Positions 8,594-17,303 of a DNA stretch of 64,000 bases are shown here, piece by piece. This DNA comes from JAICSD01 sp963836665. GTDB taxonomy: Bacteria > Acidobacteriota > Vicinamibacteria > Vicinamibacterales > 2-12-FULL-66-21. The stretch is taken from contig CAWIKL010000001.1 of the NCBI GenBank assembly GCA_963836665.1, positions 682,001-746,000 on the forward strand, read 5' to 3'. Within the stretch, counting starts at the first letter, position 1; each line of letters begins with the position of its first letter. The notes beneath the pieces were generated by a model. That model was not told the origin of the DNA. It made no database searches and saw only the letters and a program-made list of their open reading frames with translations. The translations under genes were made by a program, and so were the position numbers.

Positions 8594-9718
8594 ATGTCAT
8601 CGCGACCGTTCACCGGGTTCCTGCTTGCCACCCTTACCTTCGCCGCGCCCGCCGGCGCGCAGACGATCGTCGACGGCCGCTTCGGCCCCGGCGCGCTCTA
8701 TCGACTGGTTCTCCCACCAAACTGGAACGGAGACTTGGTCCTGTACGCGCACGGCGACGTCTCGAGCGATGCTCCCATCGCGCTGCCGACAGAGGCGGAC
8801 ATGCTGGTCGCGCTGCTGGCGCCGCAAGGCTACGCGCTCGCGTATTCCAGCTTCTCCGAAAACGGCTGGGCGGTGAAGGACGGCGCTGAGCGCACGCACC
8901 AGTTGATGGGGATCTTCACGTCGAAGTTCGGGCGACCCTCCCGTGTGTATGCCGCAGGCGCGTCGATGGGCGGGCTGATTGCCATCGACTTGGTGGAGCG
9001 GTTCCCTGGAGAATTCGCTGGCGCGTTGCCCGCCTGCGCGGTGGCCGGCGGCACCCGCGCGCAGTTCGACTACGGGGCGAACGTCCGGGCGCTCTTCGAC
9101 GTCCTGTATCCCAACGCTCTACCGGGGAATGCGGGCAGCGTGCCGCCCGGGACGAACAGCGTGACTGACATCTTCCTTCCGGCGGTCGCTACGATGACGG
9201 CGAGCCCGGTCGGGGCGTTCACGATGGCCGCGATTACCCAGACACCGGTGCCGTTTGCAGACCCTGCGGAGCTGATCCAGTCGGTCGCGACCGCTCTGTC
9301 GCTGAATGCCAGTGGACAGCAGCAGCTGGCTGCGCTGACCAACGGCAAGCCTACGTTCGACAACAGCGGCACGGTCTATTCGGGAGCGCTCCCACCTGCA
9401 ACGCTCCTGGGGATCAACGCCGCAGTGGGGCGCTTCACCGCCGCGGCGAGCGCAGTGCAGTACATGCAGAAGTACTACGAGCCGTCCGGCGATCTGCGGG
9501 TACCGATGCTCATGCTGTCGGACGCGCGCGATCCGGTGGTGCCGGGCTTCCACCAGACTGCCTACGCCGCCGGTGTCGCCAGCATGGGCCGCCAGAACCT
9601 CCTCGTGCAGCGCCAGGTACCGACCTATGGGCACTGCGTGTTCACGCCTGCGCAACTCGGGACCGCGTTTGCGGACCTCGTGCTGTGGGTGGAGCTGGGC
9701 ATCAAGCCGATTCCCTGA
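8594..9718 (+). CDS. Secreted alpha/beta hydrolase
   Basis: A 374-residue exported protein. The signal peptide (residues 1-22, likely cut after AGA) is followed by an alpha/beta-hydrolase fold: 'LVLYAHGD' for the oxyanion loop, the nucleophile elbow 'AGASMGG' with Ser near residue 124, an acid in 'MLSDARDPVVP' and the catalytic His in 'PTYGHCVF'. The substrate is unknown; esterase or peptidase activity is possible. I chose the ATG at 8594 because it opens the signal peptide; an in-frame ATG at 8561 adds 11 charged residues. It follows the TPR regulator closely and may be cotranscribed with it. Confidence 0.85.
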   Translation: MSSRPFTGFLLATLTFAAPAGAQTIVDGRFGPGALYRLVLPPNWNGDLVLYAHGDVSSDAPIALPTEADMLVALLAPQGYALAYSSFSENGWAVKDGAERTHQLMGIFTSKFGRPSRVYAAGASMGGLIAIDLVERFPGEFAGALPACAVAGGTRAQFDYGANVRALFDVLYPNALPGNAGSVPPGTNSVTDIFLPAVATMTASPVGAFTMAAITQTPVPFADPAELIQSVATALSLNASGQQQLAALTNGKPTFDNSGTVYSGALPPATLLGINAAVGRFTAAASAVQYMQKYYEPSGDLRVPMLMLSDARDPVVPGFHQTAYAAGVASMGRQNLLVQRQVPTYGHCVFTPAQLGTAFADLVLWVELGIKPIP

Positions 9719-9912
9719 CGCAAGGGCGCGCGGGTGGGCGGTGATGACCGGCCGATCGATCATTGGCCGTGCAACTCGCGAGTTGCCTCTATCTCCAACG
9801 CGAGATGAGCCAGCCGCTGCCCTTTGTGGCGTTTGACGATCGCCTCGCAGAGGCGGCGCCTGATGAGGGCTTGACGGTCGTGCCCGCGTCGAAGGGGCAC
9901 CGCTCATGGCGA

Positions 9913-9946
9913 ACGCTCGGCGCCCTGTCTTGGCGGCGCCGAGCGT
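9913..9946. terminator. Strong hairpin between convergent genes
   Basis: The arms ACGCTCGGCGCC (9913-9924) and GGCGCCGAGCGT (9935-9946) are perfect 12-bp complements around a 10-nt loop. It sits between the hydrolase (+) and the DUF1566 gene (-), so it could end transcription from both sides. There is no clear T-run on either side, so intrinsic termination is not certain. Confidence 0.5.
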
Positions 9947-9973
9947 CGTACCCCTCAGCGTGCGAGGCGCGTC

Positions 9974-10549
9974 CTACTGGGCCTCCGAGCCCCGTCCGCC
10001 GCGGACGCACCAGAATTGAATGGTGGTGTTCTGGGAAAGGGTATTCGCGTAGTCGGTCCGGTTGTCGAATCGTACGAACCACGCGCCCCCGGGCACGCTG
10101 GCGGTCGTCGTCGCCGACCAGTACAGGAATGGCTGGATGTTGGCGAATGGATGCCCGGCGGGGAGACTGAACCCCGGCACGCTCAGATCGACCAGGCTTC
10201 CGAGCTCCTGCACTGTCGGGAGCCGCCATCCGCCGCGGCCGCCCATCACCAGCTGGGTGCAGCGCATCTGTGCTCGGCCCCACACCACCAGCGCCGTCGA
10301 CGGCGATTGCTCCCAGACGAGGCCGGTCTCGTGATCGAGGACGGCGGCACCGTCGAATTGCTCCAGCACCGTGAAGCGCGAGCAATGCGCGTCGGTGTCA
10401 CAGCGCAGCTGCTGATCCCAGGAAGGGTTCTCACTTTTTGACGCGGGCCCCGTCTGCGCTACCGCGGGCCTCGTGGCCATCGTTATCAGGAACAGGACAG
10501 CACCAAGCGTGGAATACCCGAGTTGTGGCACGAATCGGCGAACGTTCAT
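9974..10549 (-). CDS. Secreted DUF1566 (Lcl C-terminal) domain protein
   Basis: A 191-residue exported protein: a signal peptide (about residues 1-30), then a DUF1566-type domain with 'HETGLVWEQSP', 'GGRGGWRLPTVQELGSLVD', 'FLYWSATTT' and 'AWFVRFDN', ending in 'WCVRGG'. The 'W-R-L-P-T-x-x-E-L' and 'YWS-(A/S)-T' motifs are diagnostic. The fold is related to FGE/C-type-lectin-like modules and is usually extracellular; its ligand here is unknown. I chose the ATG at 10549, where the signal peptide begins, over 10636. Confidence 0.88.
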   Translation of the reverse strand: MNVRRFVPQLGYSTLGAVLFLITMATRPAVAQTGPASKSENPSWDQQLRCDTDAHCSRFTVLEQFDGAAVLDHETGLVWEQSPSTALVVWGRAQMRCTQLVMGGRGGWRLPTVQELGSLVDLSVPGFSLPAGHPFANIQPFLYWSATTTASVPGGAWFVRFDNRTDYANTLSQNTTIQFWCVRGGRGSEAQ

Positions 10550-10845
10550 CACTGCAACCTCCTCAACATCGATCAGGAAACCGACCAATTGATGTCTCTG
10601 CTTGAGATATCGGGAACGATGGGGAAAAGGCGACATCCTGTGTTGAGTGGACGTTGAAAGCGGCGGCGAATCGTCGACAAGTTGGTAAATGCTGCGGCGT
10701 TGCTCGTTGCCAATGCGGCCCGATGCTCAACGAGTCCGCATAAAACGGTTGATTGTGAAGACTCGTGAGGGAGAACGCCAATCGGAGCGGCTGCGGTATC
10801 GACTCTTGTAGAATCGGTCCCAGCGCAGACACGAGGACCTCTCCC

Positions 10846-11568
10846 ATGTGCCCCGCTCTAGGCTCCGCCGACCCGGTCGCGACTTCAATCGCCAGAGCCA
10901 TCCGTACCGGCGACGTCGCGGCCCTCCGCCAACTGTTGTCGGACGATCCCGGCCTTGCGACCGCGCGAATCGTCGGTGCGGATGGGGTCGAGCGGTCGAT
11001 GGTCCACGTGGCGACCGATTGGCCCGGGTGTTTTCCCAACGTCGCAGAGACGCTTCGGGCTTTGGCCTCGGCGGGTGCGGACGTCAATGCCCGGACCTCA
11101 CCACATCCCAAGGATCCCAACTGCGTCGAGACCCCGCTGCACTGGGCCGCCAGCAGCAACGACGTCGTGGCGATCGATACCCTGTTGGATCTCGACGCTG
11201 ACATCGAGGCCACGGGCGCGATCTTCACAGGAGGAGCGCCGCTCTCCGATGCGGTGGTGTTCGCCAACTGGGAGGCGGCGCGCCGCCTCGTCGAGCGCGG
11301 TGCGAGGCCGACGTGGTGGCAGGGAGCGGCGCTGGGCATGCTCGATGTCGTCACCACCCGCTGGCACGATCAGCCGTTGCCCACGCGCGATGAGATCACG
11401 CGTGCCTTCTGGCACGCGTGCCGCGGCGCGCAGCAGCCGACGGCGGCCTATCTCCTGGAGCGCGGGGCCGACCCGAATTGGATTGGCTGGGACCAGAAGA
11501 CGCCGCTGCAGGCCGCAGAGGGCAGTGGCGATGCTGGGTTCGTATCGTGGCTTCGGAGCCGCCTCTGA
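10846..11568 (+). CDS. Ankyrin-repeat protein
   Basis: A 240-residue cytosolic protein built of ankyrin repeats: 'AETLRALASAGADVNART', 'ETPLHWAASSNDVVAIDTLL', 'EAARRLVERGARP' and 'PTAAYLLERGADPNWIG' are clear repeat consensus segments. The ATG at 10846 has a GAGGA-type site just upstream. Ankyrin repeats mediate protein binding; the partner is unknown. It has no signal peptide. It is a single-gene unit flanked by genes on the opposite strand. Confidence 0.85.
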   Translation: MCPALGSADPVATSIARAIRTGDVAALRQLLSDDPGLATARIVGADGVERSMVHVATDWPGCFPNVAETLRALASAGADVNARTSPHPKDPNCVETPLHWAASSNDVVAIDTLLDLDADIEATGAIFTGGAPLSDAVVFANWEAARRLVERGARPTWWQGAALGMLDVVTTRWHDQPLPTRDEITRAFWHACRGAQQPTAAYLLERGADPNWIGWDQKTPLQAAEGSGDAGFVSWLRSRL

Positions 11569-11697
11569 GCCGCTCGACCTCGGTAACCTGAGATCTTCGT
11601 GCCCCCCCGAAGAGTCGCCCAGTGGCAACCGACCAAACGCGCAGCGAATGGTCGAGAGACCGGCCTGGGTGTGTGAAGAATCGAAGATTCGAGCCAG

Positions 11698-12237
11698 CTA
11701 CGGACCGTGATCTACTGGCGCCAGCGCAGCGAGGATCTCGTCCACGACCGCAGCTGGAAGACGCATCGTCTCGACTTTCCGCATCGGAAGGGCCATGTAG
11801 ATGTCGAACCGTGTCCGTGCCACGGACTCTTCTCGCTCTGGAGATCTCCTGAATGGACGTGCGACTTGTCGGCGGACGGTCTCAGCCACGCACAACTCGC
11901 GGTCGAACGACGGGACGAGGATGAACGTCTGGGCGCACTCCTCGAGCTCGCGGCGAACTCGCTCGTAGTCTGGGTGGGCGTTGTTTGCATATGTCATGAA
12001 GCCGGAAGATAACGCAACGACTCCAGGACGGACGCCTTCACGGAAGACTGAGCAACACGCCTCGACATTCTCTCGCGCGTATGCGTCGTAACCGTGCCGG
12101 CCAATGTACTCGCTGATGTCTCCGACTCGGCTCGCAAACCACCGATCCAAGTCGACGAAGGGCACGTCGAGACGCTCTGCGAGAAGGGCACCAATCGTGC
12201 TCTTGCCGGCTCCGCCAGGGCCGATCAGTCGAATCAT
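11698..12237 (-). CDS. Shikimate kinase-like P-loop kinase
   Basis: A 179-residue P-loop NTPase with the shikimate-kinase layout: 'IRLIGPGGAGKSTIGALLA' (Walker A, residues 6-13), then 'VPFVDLDRWFASRVG' with the conserved D-x-D, and a 'RRQVARPF' lid region with a substrate-binding Arg. The usual shikimate kinase GG motif in the centre is replaced by 'ALSSGFM', and the gene is not near aroB or other aro genes. It may act on another small molecule, as many orphan members do. Confidence 0.7.
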   Translation of the reverse strand: MIRLIGPGGAGKSTIGALLAERLDVPFVDLDRWFASRVGDISEYIGRHGYDAYARENVEACCSVFREGVRPGVVALSSGFMTYANNAHPDYERVRRELEECAQTFILVPSFDRELCVAETVRRQVARPFRRSPEREESVARTRFDIYMALPMRKVETMRLPAAVVDEILAALAPVDHGP

Positions 12238-12359
12238 CGCATGGCCATCTGCTCAGGCGACCCACATCGGAGGTGCCGATCCCGTTTCCGTTTGCCCATA
12301 GACGGGAGTGTAGTACAAGATGCCGATTCCCCTTCCTCATTCACCGAGATTCTCGAACG

Positions 12360-13058
12360 ATGAACGCTGAGAGTCGCGCGCGAACGTTGTTGAAAGAGAG
12401 CCTTGTGAGGGGCGTCGTGGAGTTGGCGACCCTCGGTGGCGTGCTCTTCGGTATAGCTGGACGCGTCGATTGGCCTGCCGCGTGGCTCATCATATTGCTG
12501 TTTGCCGGTCATATGATTCTCAGCCGATGGTGGCTGTTCCGTCATGATCCCGAGCTGCTCAAAGAACGGCTGACAACCGCGTCGAATGTTCCACATTGGG
12601 ACCGACTGATCGCGCGAGGCAATCGAATCATGGAACCGATATTTCTTGCAACCGCGGCTCTTGATGCCGGGCGCTTCGGATGGTCCACCGTGCCCATGAT
12701 CGTACGGGCGATCGGGACAGCAGTCGTCGTTGCAGCGATCGGTGTCATGTGGTGGTGCGCTGCTGCGAATCATTTCCTGTCGGCCAGATCGAGGATCCAG
12801 AGCGAACGTGGGCATACAGTCGTACAGCATGGTCCCTATCGTTTCGTCCGGCATCCGCTGTACGCATCGCGCATTGTCCTCATAGTAGGAACGGCATTGA
12901 TATTAGGGTCGTGGATTGCGCTGGTACCGGCCGTCGTGATCGCACTCCTGCTCGTACTACGGACCTCGCTAGAAGATCGCCTGCTCACGACGGGACTGCC
13001 AGGCTATCGGGAATATGCGAAGCACGTTCCCGAGCGCCTCGTGCCCGGCCTGTGGTGA
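12360..13058 (+). CDS. Isoprenylcysteine carboxyl methyltransferase-like membrane protein
   Basis: A 232-residue polytopic membrane protein. The C-terminal half carries the ICMT/PEMT-type motif 'GPYRFVRHPLYAS' and the later 'EYAKHVPERLVPGLW', which form the SAM and substrate pocket in this superfamily. About five TM helices are visible. I chose the ATG at 12360 because the upstream extension to 12273 is Arg/Phe-rich and not family-like. In bacteria such proteins methylate lipids or small molecules; the substrate is not known here. Confidence 0.82.
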   Translation: MNAESRARTLLKESLVRGVVELATLGGVLFGIAGRVDWPAAWLIILLFAGHMILSRWWLFRHDPELLKERLTTASNVPHWDRLIARGNRIMEPIFLATAALDAGRFGWSTVPMIVRAIGTAVVVAAIGVMWWCAAANHFLSARSRIQSERGHTVVQHGPYRFVRHPLYASRIVLIVGTALILGSWIALVPAVVIALLLVLRTSLEDRLLTTGLPGYREYAKHVPERLVPGLW

Positions 13059-13103
13059 CGATCGGATGAGTCGCATCGATCCGGTGAAGGCGCTGCGCGC
13101 GGA

Positions 13104-13117
13104 GTGAAACGTTTCAC
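13104..13117. promoter_or_regulatory. LacI-type palindrome, orphan
   Basis: GTGAAACGTTTCAC is a perfect 14-bp palindrome with the CG centre typical of LacI/GalR operators. It lies between two convergent genes and in front of neither, and no LacI-family gene is in the window. It may be a leftover of a lost gene or chance. Confidence 0.35.
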
Positions 13118-13296
13118 ATAGCGTAGCTTCCGGCGGCGCCTGGACGACGGAGTGGCGCAGTGGTCGCTTTGGACCAATCCTTGAAGTCGCCTTGCTGCGA
13201 CCGAAGCGAGCCTGGCCGTCAGTGGTCGGATCGGCGTAGATCAGACGTAGGCGCGCCCACGCCGGTTGTTGGACGGCTCGTCACCACTGACGAGGT

Positions 13297-13881
13297 TTAG
13301 TGCAGGTACCGATCATAGATCGCTCGGTATCCCAAGGCTTCGGCGAATCGGCCCAACGTGGCGCTCAGGCCCAGTTGGAGCGGGATCGGCACGACAGCAT
13401 CGAACGCGCCATGCTTAGTCAGCGTCCGTATCGTTGCAGCGGCCTGCAGCGGGTTCTTTGGAATGCCCTTCCGCCCGATCCGACCCTCACGCGCGAGTCC
13501 GTTGATTGTCGCAAACGCACCAAGCACGTCGTGGACGGCCTCCGGGGTCGCCGCCCCAAAGTCGTTGGTGTGCCGAAAGATCATGGCCCCCGAGCCGGTA
13601 TTCCATGGGTGAACGTGCGCGATGCCAGGTGGCATGACGACCGTCTCGCCAGCCCGAAGCGTCTGCACGGCGGTCCCCAATCGGCAGCTCGCCGACCCCT
13701 GGAGGATCTCAAAGGTCTCCGTCCATGTCCGATGTACGTGCGCCGCGACCCACGGTGCGGCACCCTCCGGACAGTGGACTTCCGTCACCCAACCGCGGCC
13801 GGCCGTTTCCTGGGCTCCCTTCACGACGACAAGACGCGTCTTGGTAATCGGGTCTGTCGTTTCGAAACCTGCGCTGATCAT
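13297..13881 (-). CDS. Cupin-domain protein
   Basis: A 194-residue protein with a single cupin barrel. The first cupin motif is 'AAHVHRTWTETFEILQG' (His, His, Glu metal ligands) and the second is 'AGETVVMPPGIAHVHPWN' (Pro-Gly and His ligand). A helical C-terminal part of about 80 residues follows ('GREGRIGRKG'-like segment, then 'ATLGRFAEALGYRAIYDRYLH'). It is probably a metal-binding sugar or small-molecule protein; no specific reaction can be assigned. Confidence 0.82.
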   Translation of the reverse strand: MISAGFETTDPITKTRLVVVKGAQETAGRGWVTEVHCPEGAAPWVAAHVHRTWTETFEILQGSASCRLGTAVQTLRAGETVVMPPGIAHVHPWNTGSGAMIFRHTNDFGAATPEAVHDVLGAFATINGLAREGRIGRKGIPKNPLQAAATIRTLTKHGAFDAVVPIPLQLGLSATLGRFAEALGYRAIYDRYLH

Positions 13882-13915
13882 CCATGCCTCTCGTGAATAG
13901 GAAGGGCGCCCGGGT

Positions 13916-13996
13916 GCGCGCGAACGCTTTTCATCCGTGTTCGCGAATTGTCGGGCAGCACCGCGATCTTGTTACCACTGTGTTACCACAGAATGG
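13916..13996. repeat. 81-bp dispersed repeat, copy A
   Basis: This stretch matches 47612-47692 at about 72 of 81 positions, in the same orientation. The most conserved part is TTGTTACCACTGTGTTACCA. Copy B lies inside the tRNA-Pro island, 75 bp after its left boundary. Copy A lies between the cupin and the kinase gene, with no gene of its own. Tandem GTTACCA-like units are often seen at the ends of integrase genes, so this may mark an old integration scar. Confidence 0.6.
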
Positions 13997-14068
13997 GTGG
14001 TTAGAGCGTTCTGCTCGAGTGCCGTCACAAACGCGGCCTGACGAAATCGACGCCGACTGAAATTCGCC

Positions 14069-16522
14069 TCATCGTTTTTCCTGAGCCGCCGCCCGGCTGC
14101 GCAAGTCGTCGAGCATCGCCTGTTGGTTTGTTGCCAGCGTGTTTGCCTTCGCCCACTGAGTGAAGATCGCGAGAGCAGCGGTCCGGTGATCCTGCGCCGC
14201 GCGTGCGTCGCCCAGCCGTTCGCGGACATCCCCCAGCACGTACTCGAGTTCACCGCGTTCGCCGCGCTCCGGACCGAACGTGACGTTACCGAGCGACCAC
14301 AATCGTGAGGCTTCCTGCAGTCGTTGGAGCGCGGCCTGCGGCTCCTTGAGGGTGTAGTGCAGCAGTCTTGCCTGTCGGAGAAGAATCGACTCGAGCGCCC
14401 GACGTGCCCGGGCATCGCTCTTGTCGGCATTGTATGCCGCGCGCCGCAACGCGATGGCTTGGTCGAGCACCTCGCCGGCCTCCACCGGTCGATTCAGTCG
14501 AAGGAATGTCGCGCCGAGGTCGCTCAAATCGTAGGCGAGGTCGGCCTTGGCCACTGTGCTGTGTGGATTCTCCGCGAGGAGACGTTCATCGATCGCGCGA
14601 GCCTGCGTGTAGCCCAGCCGCGCCGCCTCGAAATCACCCTGAAGCAAACTCAACGCAGCCAGCCGCTTGTCGCACAGGGCGACGTTGCGTGCCGTGTCAG
14701 AGGTGGGTCCGCGCCGGTCGAGCTCCTGGAAGATCGCGAGCGCCTGCTGAAATGGTGCGACCGCTTCCGGATATCGACGATCGTCGTCATAGTTCAAGCC
14801 GGCGTTGAACAGCGAGACAGCGAGACTGTGCTGTGCCGCCAGGTCCTTCGGGTGCGTCAACGCGTCCGCTCGCCTCAATTCGAGCGCACGCCCTAGAACT
14901 GCCCACCGCTCGGATGGCGATCCGATCACGCGAGCCAGCCGGTTCAGGCCCTCCGTGAGGCGCATCGTCACGTCCCGATTCTGAGGCTCCTGCGCGTGGA
15001 GCTGATCGAGGATGCCGATCGCTTTCCGGTAACTCGCGGCGGCTCCCACCGGATCGCCGAGATTCGACGCGTTGGGATCGCCCAGCGCCCGGCCGAGCCT
15101 CAGATATCCGCCGGCCACTTGCAGTTGAAGCGACGTGTCGGCCGTCGCGTCGCGCGACAACTGATCGAAGTACTCCAGTCCGAGGCGGACGATCAGTTCG
15201 CGCGGCTTCGTCGCGCCCGGCAGAGGTTCGATGGCATCGTGTACATCGAACACCATCGCGTTCGCCAGCTTCCGCACCTGCTCGAAGCGCTGCTCGGCGC
15301 GCTTGCCGTTGGCCGCGGCGATGCGCGCCTCCCTCAGGGTTGCTGCAACACCGGCAACCGTCACGAGCGCGACGATGGCGGTCGCGGCCATGCCGACCTT
15401 GTGCCGCCGCACGAACTTCTCCGCGCGATACGTCCATGTTCCCTCTCGAGCGGATACCGGAAAGCCGTGCAGGTGCTGTTCGATGTCGTGCGAAAGCTGA
15501 TCCACCGACGCATATCGCCGTTCAGGCTCCTTTCGCAGCGCCTTGAGGACGATGTCATCGAGATCGCCGCTCAGGCGCCTGGCCACCGCCGATTGCCCGG
15601 CGGCTACGCTCGGCCGCACCGGCTCGTGTTCTTCGATTGCGCGGTACATCCCGCCGGCGCCGGCGTCGATCCGATACGGCGAGTGGCCTGAGAGCAACCG
15701 ATACAGCACCACCCCGAGGGAGTACACGTCGGACGCCGTCGTCACCGGCTCGCCGCGAATCTGCTCCGGGCTCGCGTAGGCGACCGTCATGGGACGGCTG
15801 ATCGTCGGCTCGGCGTCCAACGATGGCACCAGGATCTTGGCGATGCCGAAGTCGAGGAGCTTCGGCGCGCCATCCGCCGTCACGAGAATGTTCGTCGGCT
15901 TGATGTCGCGGTGCACGATAAGACGCTGGTGCGCGTAGTGCACGGCCGAGCAAACCTGTCGAAAGAGCTCGAGACGCGCCGCGACGGTCAGGCGATGCGC
16001 GTCGCAGTACTCGCAGATGTTGACGCCCTCGATCAGCTCCATCACGAGGTATGGCATGCCATCGGGAGTGGCGCCGCCGTCGAGCAGCCGCGCGATGTGC
16101 GGATGGTCGAGCCCGGCCAGAATCTGGCGCTCGGTCCAGAAACGCTGGAGCAGAAGCCTGCCTTCGTGTCCGCCTCGAATCAGCTTGATCGCGACCTGGT
16201 GCTCGTACTGTCCGTCGGCGCGGCGGGCGCGGTACACCTCGCCCATGCCACCGCGGCCGAGCTCTTCGAAGAGTTCGTACGGACCGATGCGGCGGCCGCT
16301 CATCTGAGACGAGTCCACCGCGGGTGCGGGACCGAGACGCATGATCGGCCTGTCGAGGAATTCGCCGTCGGCGGGATTGGACTCGAGCAGGCTGTCGACC
16401 TCGCGTCTGAGTTCCGTGTCGTCGCTGCACGCGCTCTCGAGATAGCGCGCGCGCGCCTCCGTCTCGAGCGTCACCGCGACAGCAAACACCGACTTGATCT
16501 GCTGCCAGCGTTCCGGAGTCAT
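14069..16522 (-). CDS. Ser/Thr protein kinase with C-terminal TPR-like repeats
   Basis: An 817-residue kinase. The kinase domain (about residues 60-350) is complete: Gly-loop 'GRGGMGEVYRA', Lys in 'VAIKLI', catalytic 'HRDIKPTNILV', 'DFGIAKIL' and 'ASPEQIRGE'. A TM helix follows ('VGMAATAIVALVTVAGVAATL' region), then about 400 residues of helical TPR-like repeats, probably extracytoplasmic. I chose the ATG at 16522 (MTPERW) because it lies 13 nt after the sigma factor stop; the frame also opens at 16561. The sigma-ECF plus kinase pair is typical of Acidobacteriota; the kinase probably signals to or with that sigma factor. Confidence 0.9.
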   Translation of the reverse strand: MTPERWQQIKSVFAVAVTLETEARARYLESACSDDTELRREVDSLLESNPADGEFLDRPIMRLGPAPAVDSSQMSGRRIGPYELFEELGRGGMGEVYRARRADGQYEHQVAIKLIRGGHEGRLLLQRFWTERQILAGLDHPHIARLLDGGATPDGMPYLVMELIEGVNICEYCDAHRLTVAARLELFRQVCSAVHYAHQRLIVHRDIKPTNILVTADGAPKLLDFGIAKILVPSLDAEPTISRPMTVAYASPEQIRGEPVTTASDVYSLGVVLYRLLSGHSPYRIDAGAGGMYRAIEEHEPVRPSVAAGQSAVARRLSGDLDDIVLKALRKEPERRYASVDQLSHDIEQHLHGFPVSAREGTWTYRAEKFVRRHKVGMAATAIVALVTVAGVAATLREARIAAANGKRAEQRFEQVRKLANAMVFDVHDAIEPLPGATKPRELIVRLGLEYFDQLSRDATADTSLQLQVAGGYLRLGRALGDPNASNLGDPVGAAASYRKAIGILDQLHAQEPQNRDVTMRLTEGLNRLARVIGSPSERWAVLGRALELRRADALTHPKDLAAQHSLAVSLFNAGLNYDDDRRYPEAVAPFQQALAIFQELDRRGPTSDTARNVALCDKRLAALSLLQGDFEAARLGYTQARAIDERLLAENPHSTVAKADLAYDLSDLGATFLRLNRPVEAGEVLDQAIALRRAAYNADKSDARARRALESILLRQARLLHYTLKEPQAALQRLQEASRLWSLGNVTFGPERGERGELEYVLGDVRERLGDARAAQDHRTAALAIFTQWAKANTLATNQQAMLDDLRSRAAAQEKR

Positions 16523-16535
16523 GCGGCAGTGACGG

Positions 16536-17141
16536 TCACGCCTGGCCGGACGATGACTCACTCCGCGCGATCTGGCGATAGAGCCACGCGCGTGCGGTCG
16601 TCCATTCCCGCGACACGGTGGTGGACGAAATGCCCAGCACCTCGGACGTTTCGTCGATCGACAATCCGCTGAAGTAGCGGAGCTCGACGATCCGGCTCTG
16701 GCGCTCGTCGAGGCGGGCGAGCTCTGTGAGCGCGTCGTCGAGCAGCAGAAGGTCGACGTCCACCCGCTGCGCGACGTTCTCTATCTCGTCGAGCGCGATC
16801 GCCGGCGCGCCGCCGCCGCGCTTCGCCGCGCGCTGGCCGCGCGCGTAGTCCACCAAGATCTCGCGCATCAGCCGCGCGGCCACGCCGAAGAAATGCGAGC
16901 GGTTCTGCAGGGTCGGCGGCTCGCGGCCGACCAGCCGGACGTACGCCTCGTGCACCAATGCCGTGCTCTGAAGAGTGTGATCGTGACGTTCCTGACGCAG
17001 GTAGTAGTGCGCCAGCGAGCGCAACTCGGCGTAAACGAGGGGGATCAGCGACTCGAGCGCGCGTTGGTCGCCGCCGCGCCATCGAATGAGCAGGTCGGTG
17101 ACCGCGGGGTCGCCGGGGCGGGGTCGGGATGGGGGCTGCAT
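16536..17141 (-). CDS. ECF-type RNA polymerase sigma factor
   Basis: A 201-residue sigma-70-family protein of the ECF group that accompanies Ser/Thr kinases. Region 2 is visible as 'LRSLAHYYLRQERHDHTLQ' and 'FFGVAARLMREILVDYARG'; region 4 helix-turn-helix is 'LSIDETSEVLGISSTTVSREW'. No anti-sigma factor is adjacent; the kinase gene 13 nt downstream probably takes that control role. A sigma70-like promoter is present upstream. Confidence 0.92.
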   Translation of the reverse strand: MQPPSRPRPGDPAVTDLLIRWRGGDQRALESLIPLVYAELRSLAHYYLRQERHDHTLQSTALVHEAYVRLVGREPPTLQNRSHFFGVAARLMREILVDYARGQRAAKRGGGAPAIALDEIENVAQRVDVDLLLLDDALTELARLDERQSRIVELRYFSGLSIDETSEVLGISSTTVSREWTTARAWLYRQIARSESSSGQA

Positions 17142-17176
17142 GGGGCCATTCGAGGCGTCGGATCGGAGACGCGGGC

Positions 17177-17205
17177 AACATAAAGCTTCCGTTCTCCCCT
17201 GTCAA
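17177..17205 (-). promoter_or_regulatory. Sigma70-like promoter of the ECF-kinase operon
   Basis: On the minus strand TTGACA (17205-17200) is followed after 17 bp by TATGTT (17182-17177). The start site would fall about 30 nt upstream of the sigma factor ATG. So the operon can be expressed by the housekeeping polymerase without its own sigma factor. Confidence 0.6.
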
Positions 17206-17303
17206 ACCGGCGATTTCCCGGCGATTTCCCGGCCATGGAGGAATCCGCCTCGCTTTTTCGCATGAACGAGCGAGGGGATCTACCAGTGTTCAGACATGTC
17301 TCA

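Noticed and set aside
9763..10170. 135-codon plus-strand frame between hydrolase and DUF1566 gene
   Set aside because: It crosses the terminator hairpin and the end of the DUF1566 gene in antisense; composition is not gene-like.
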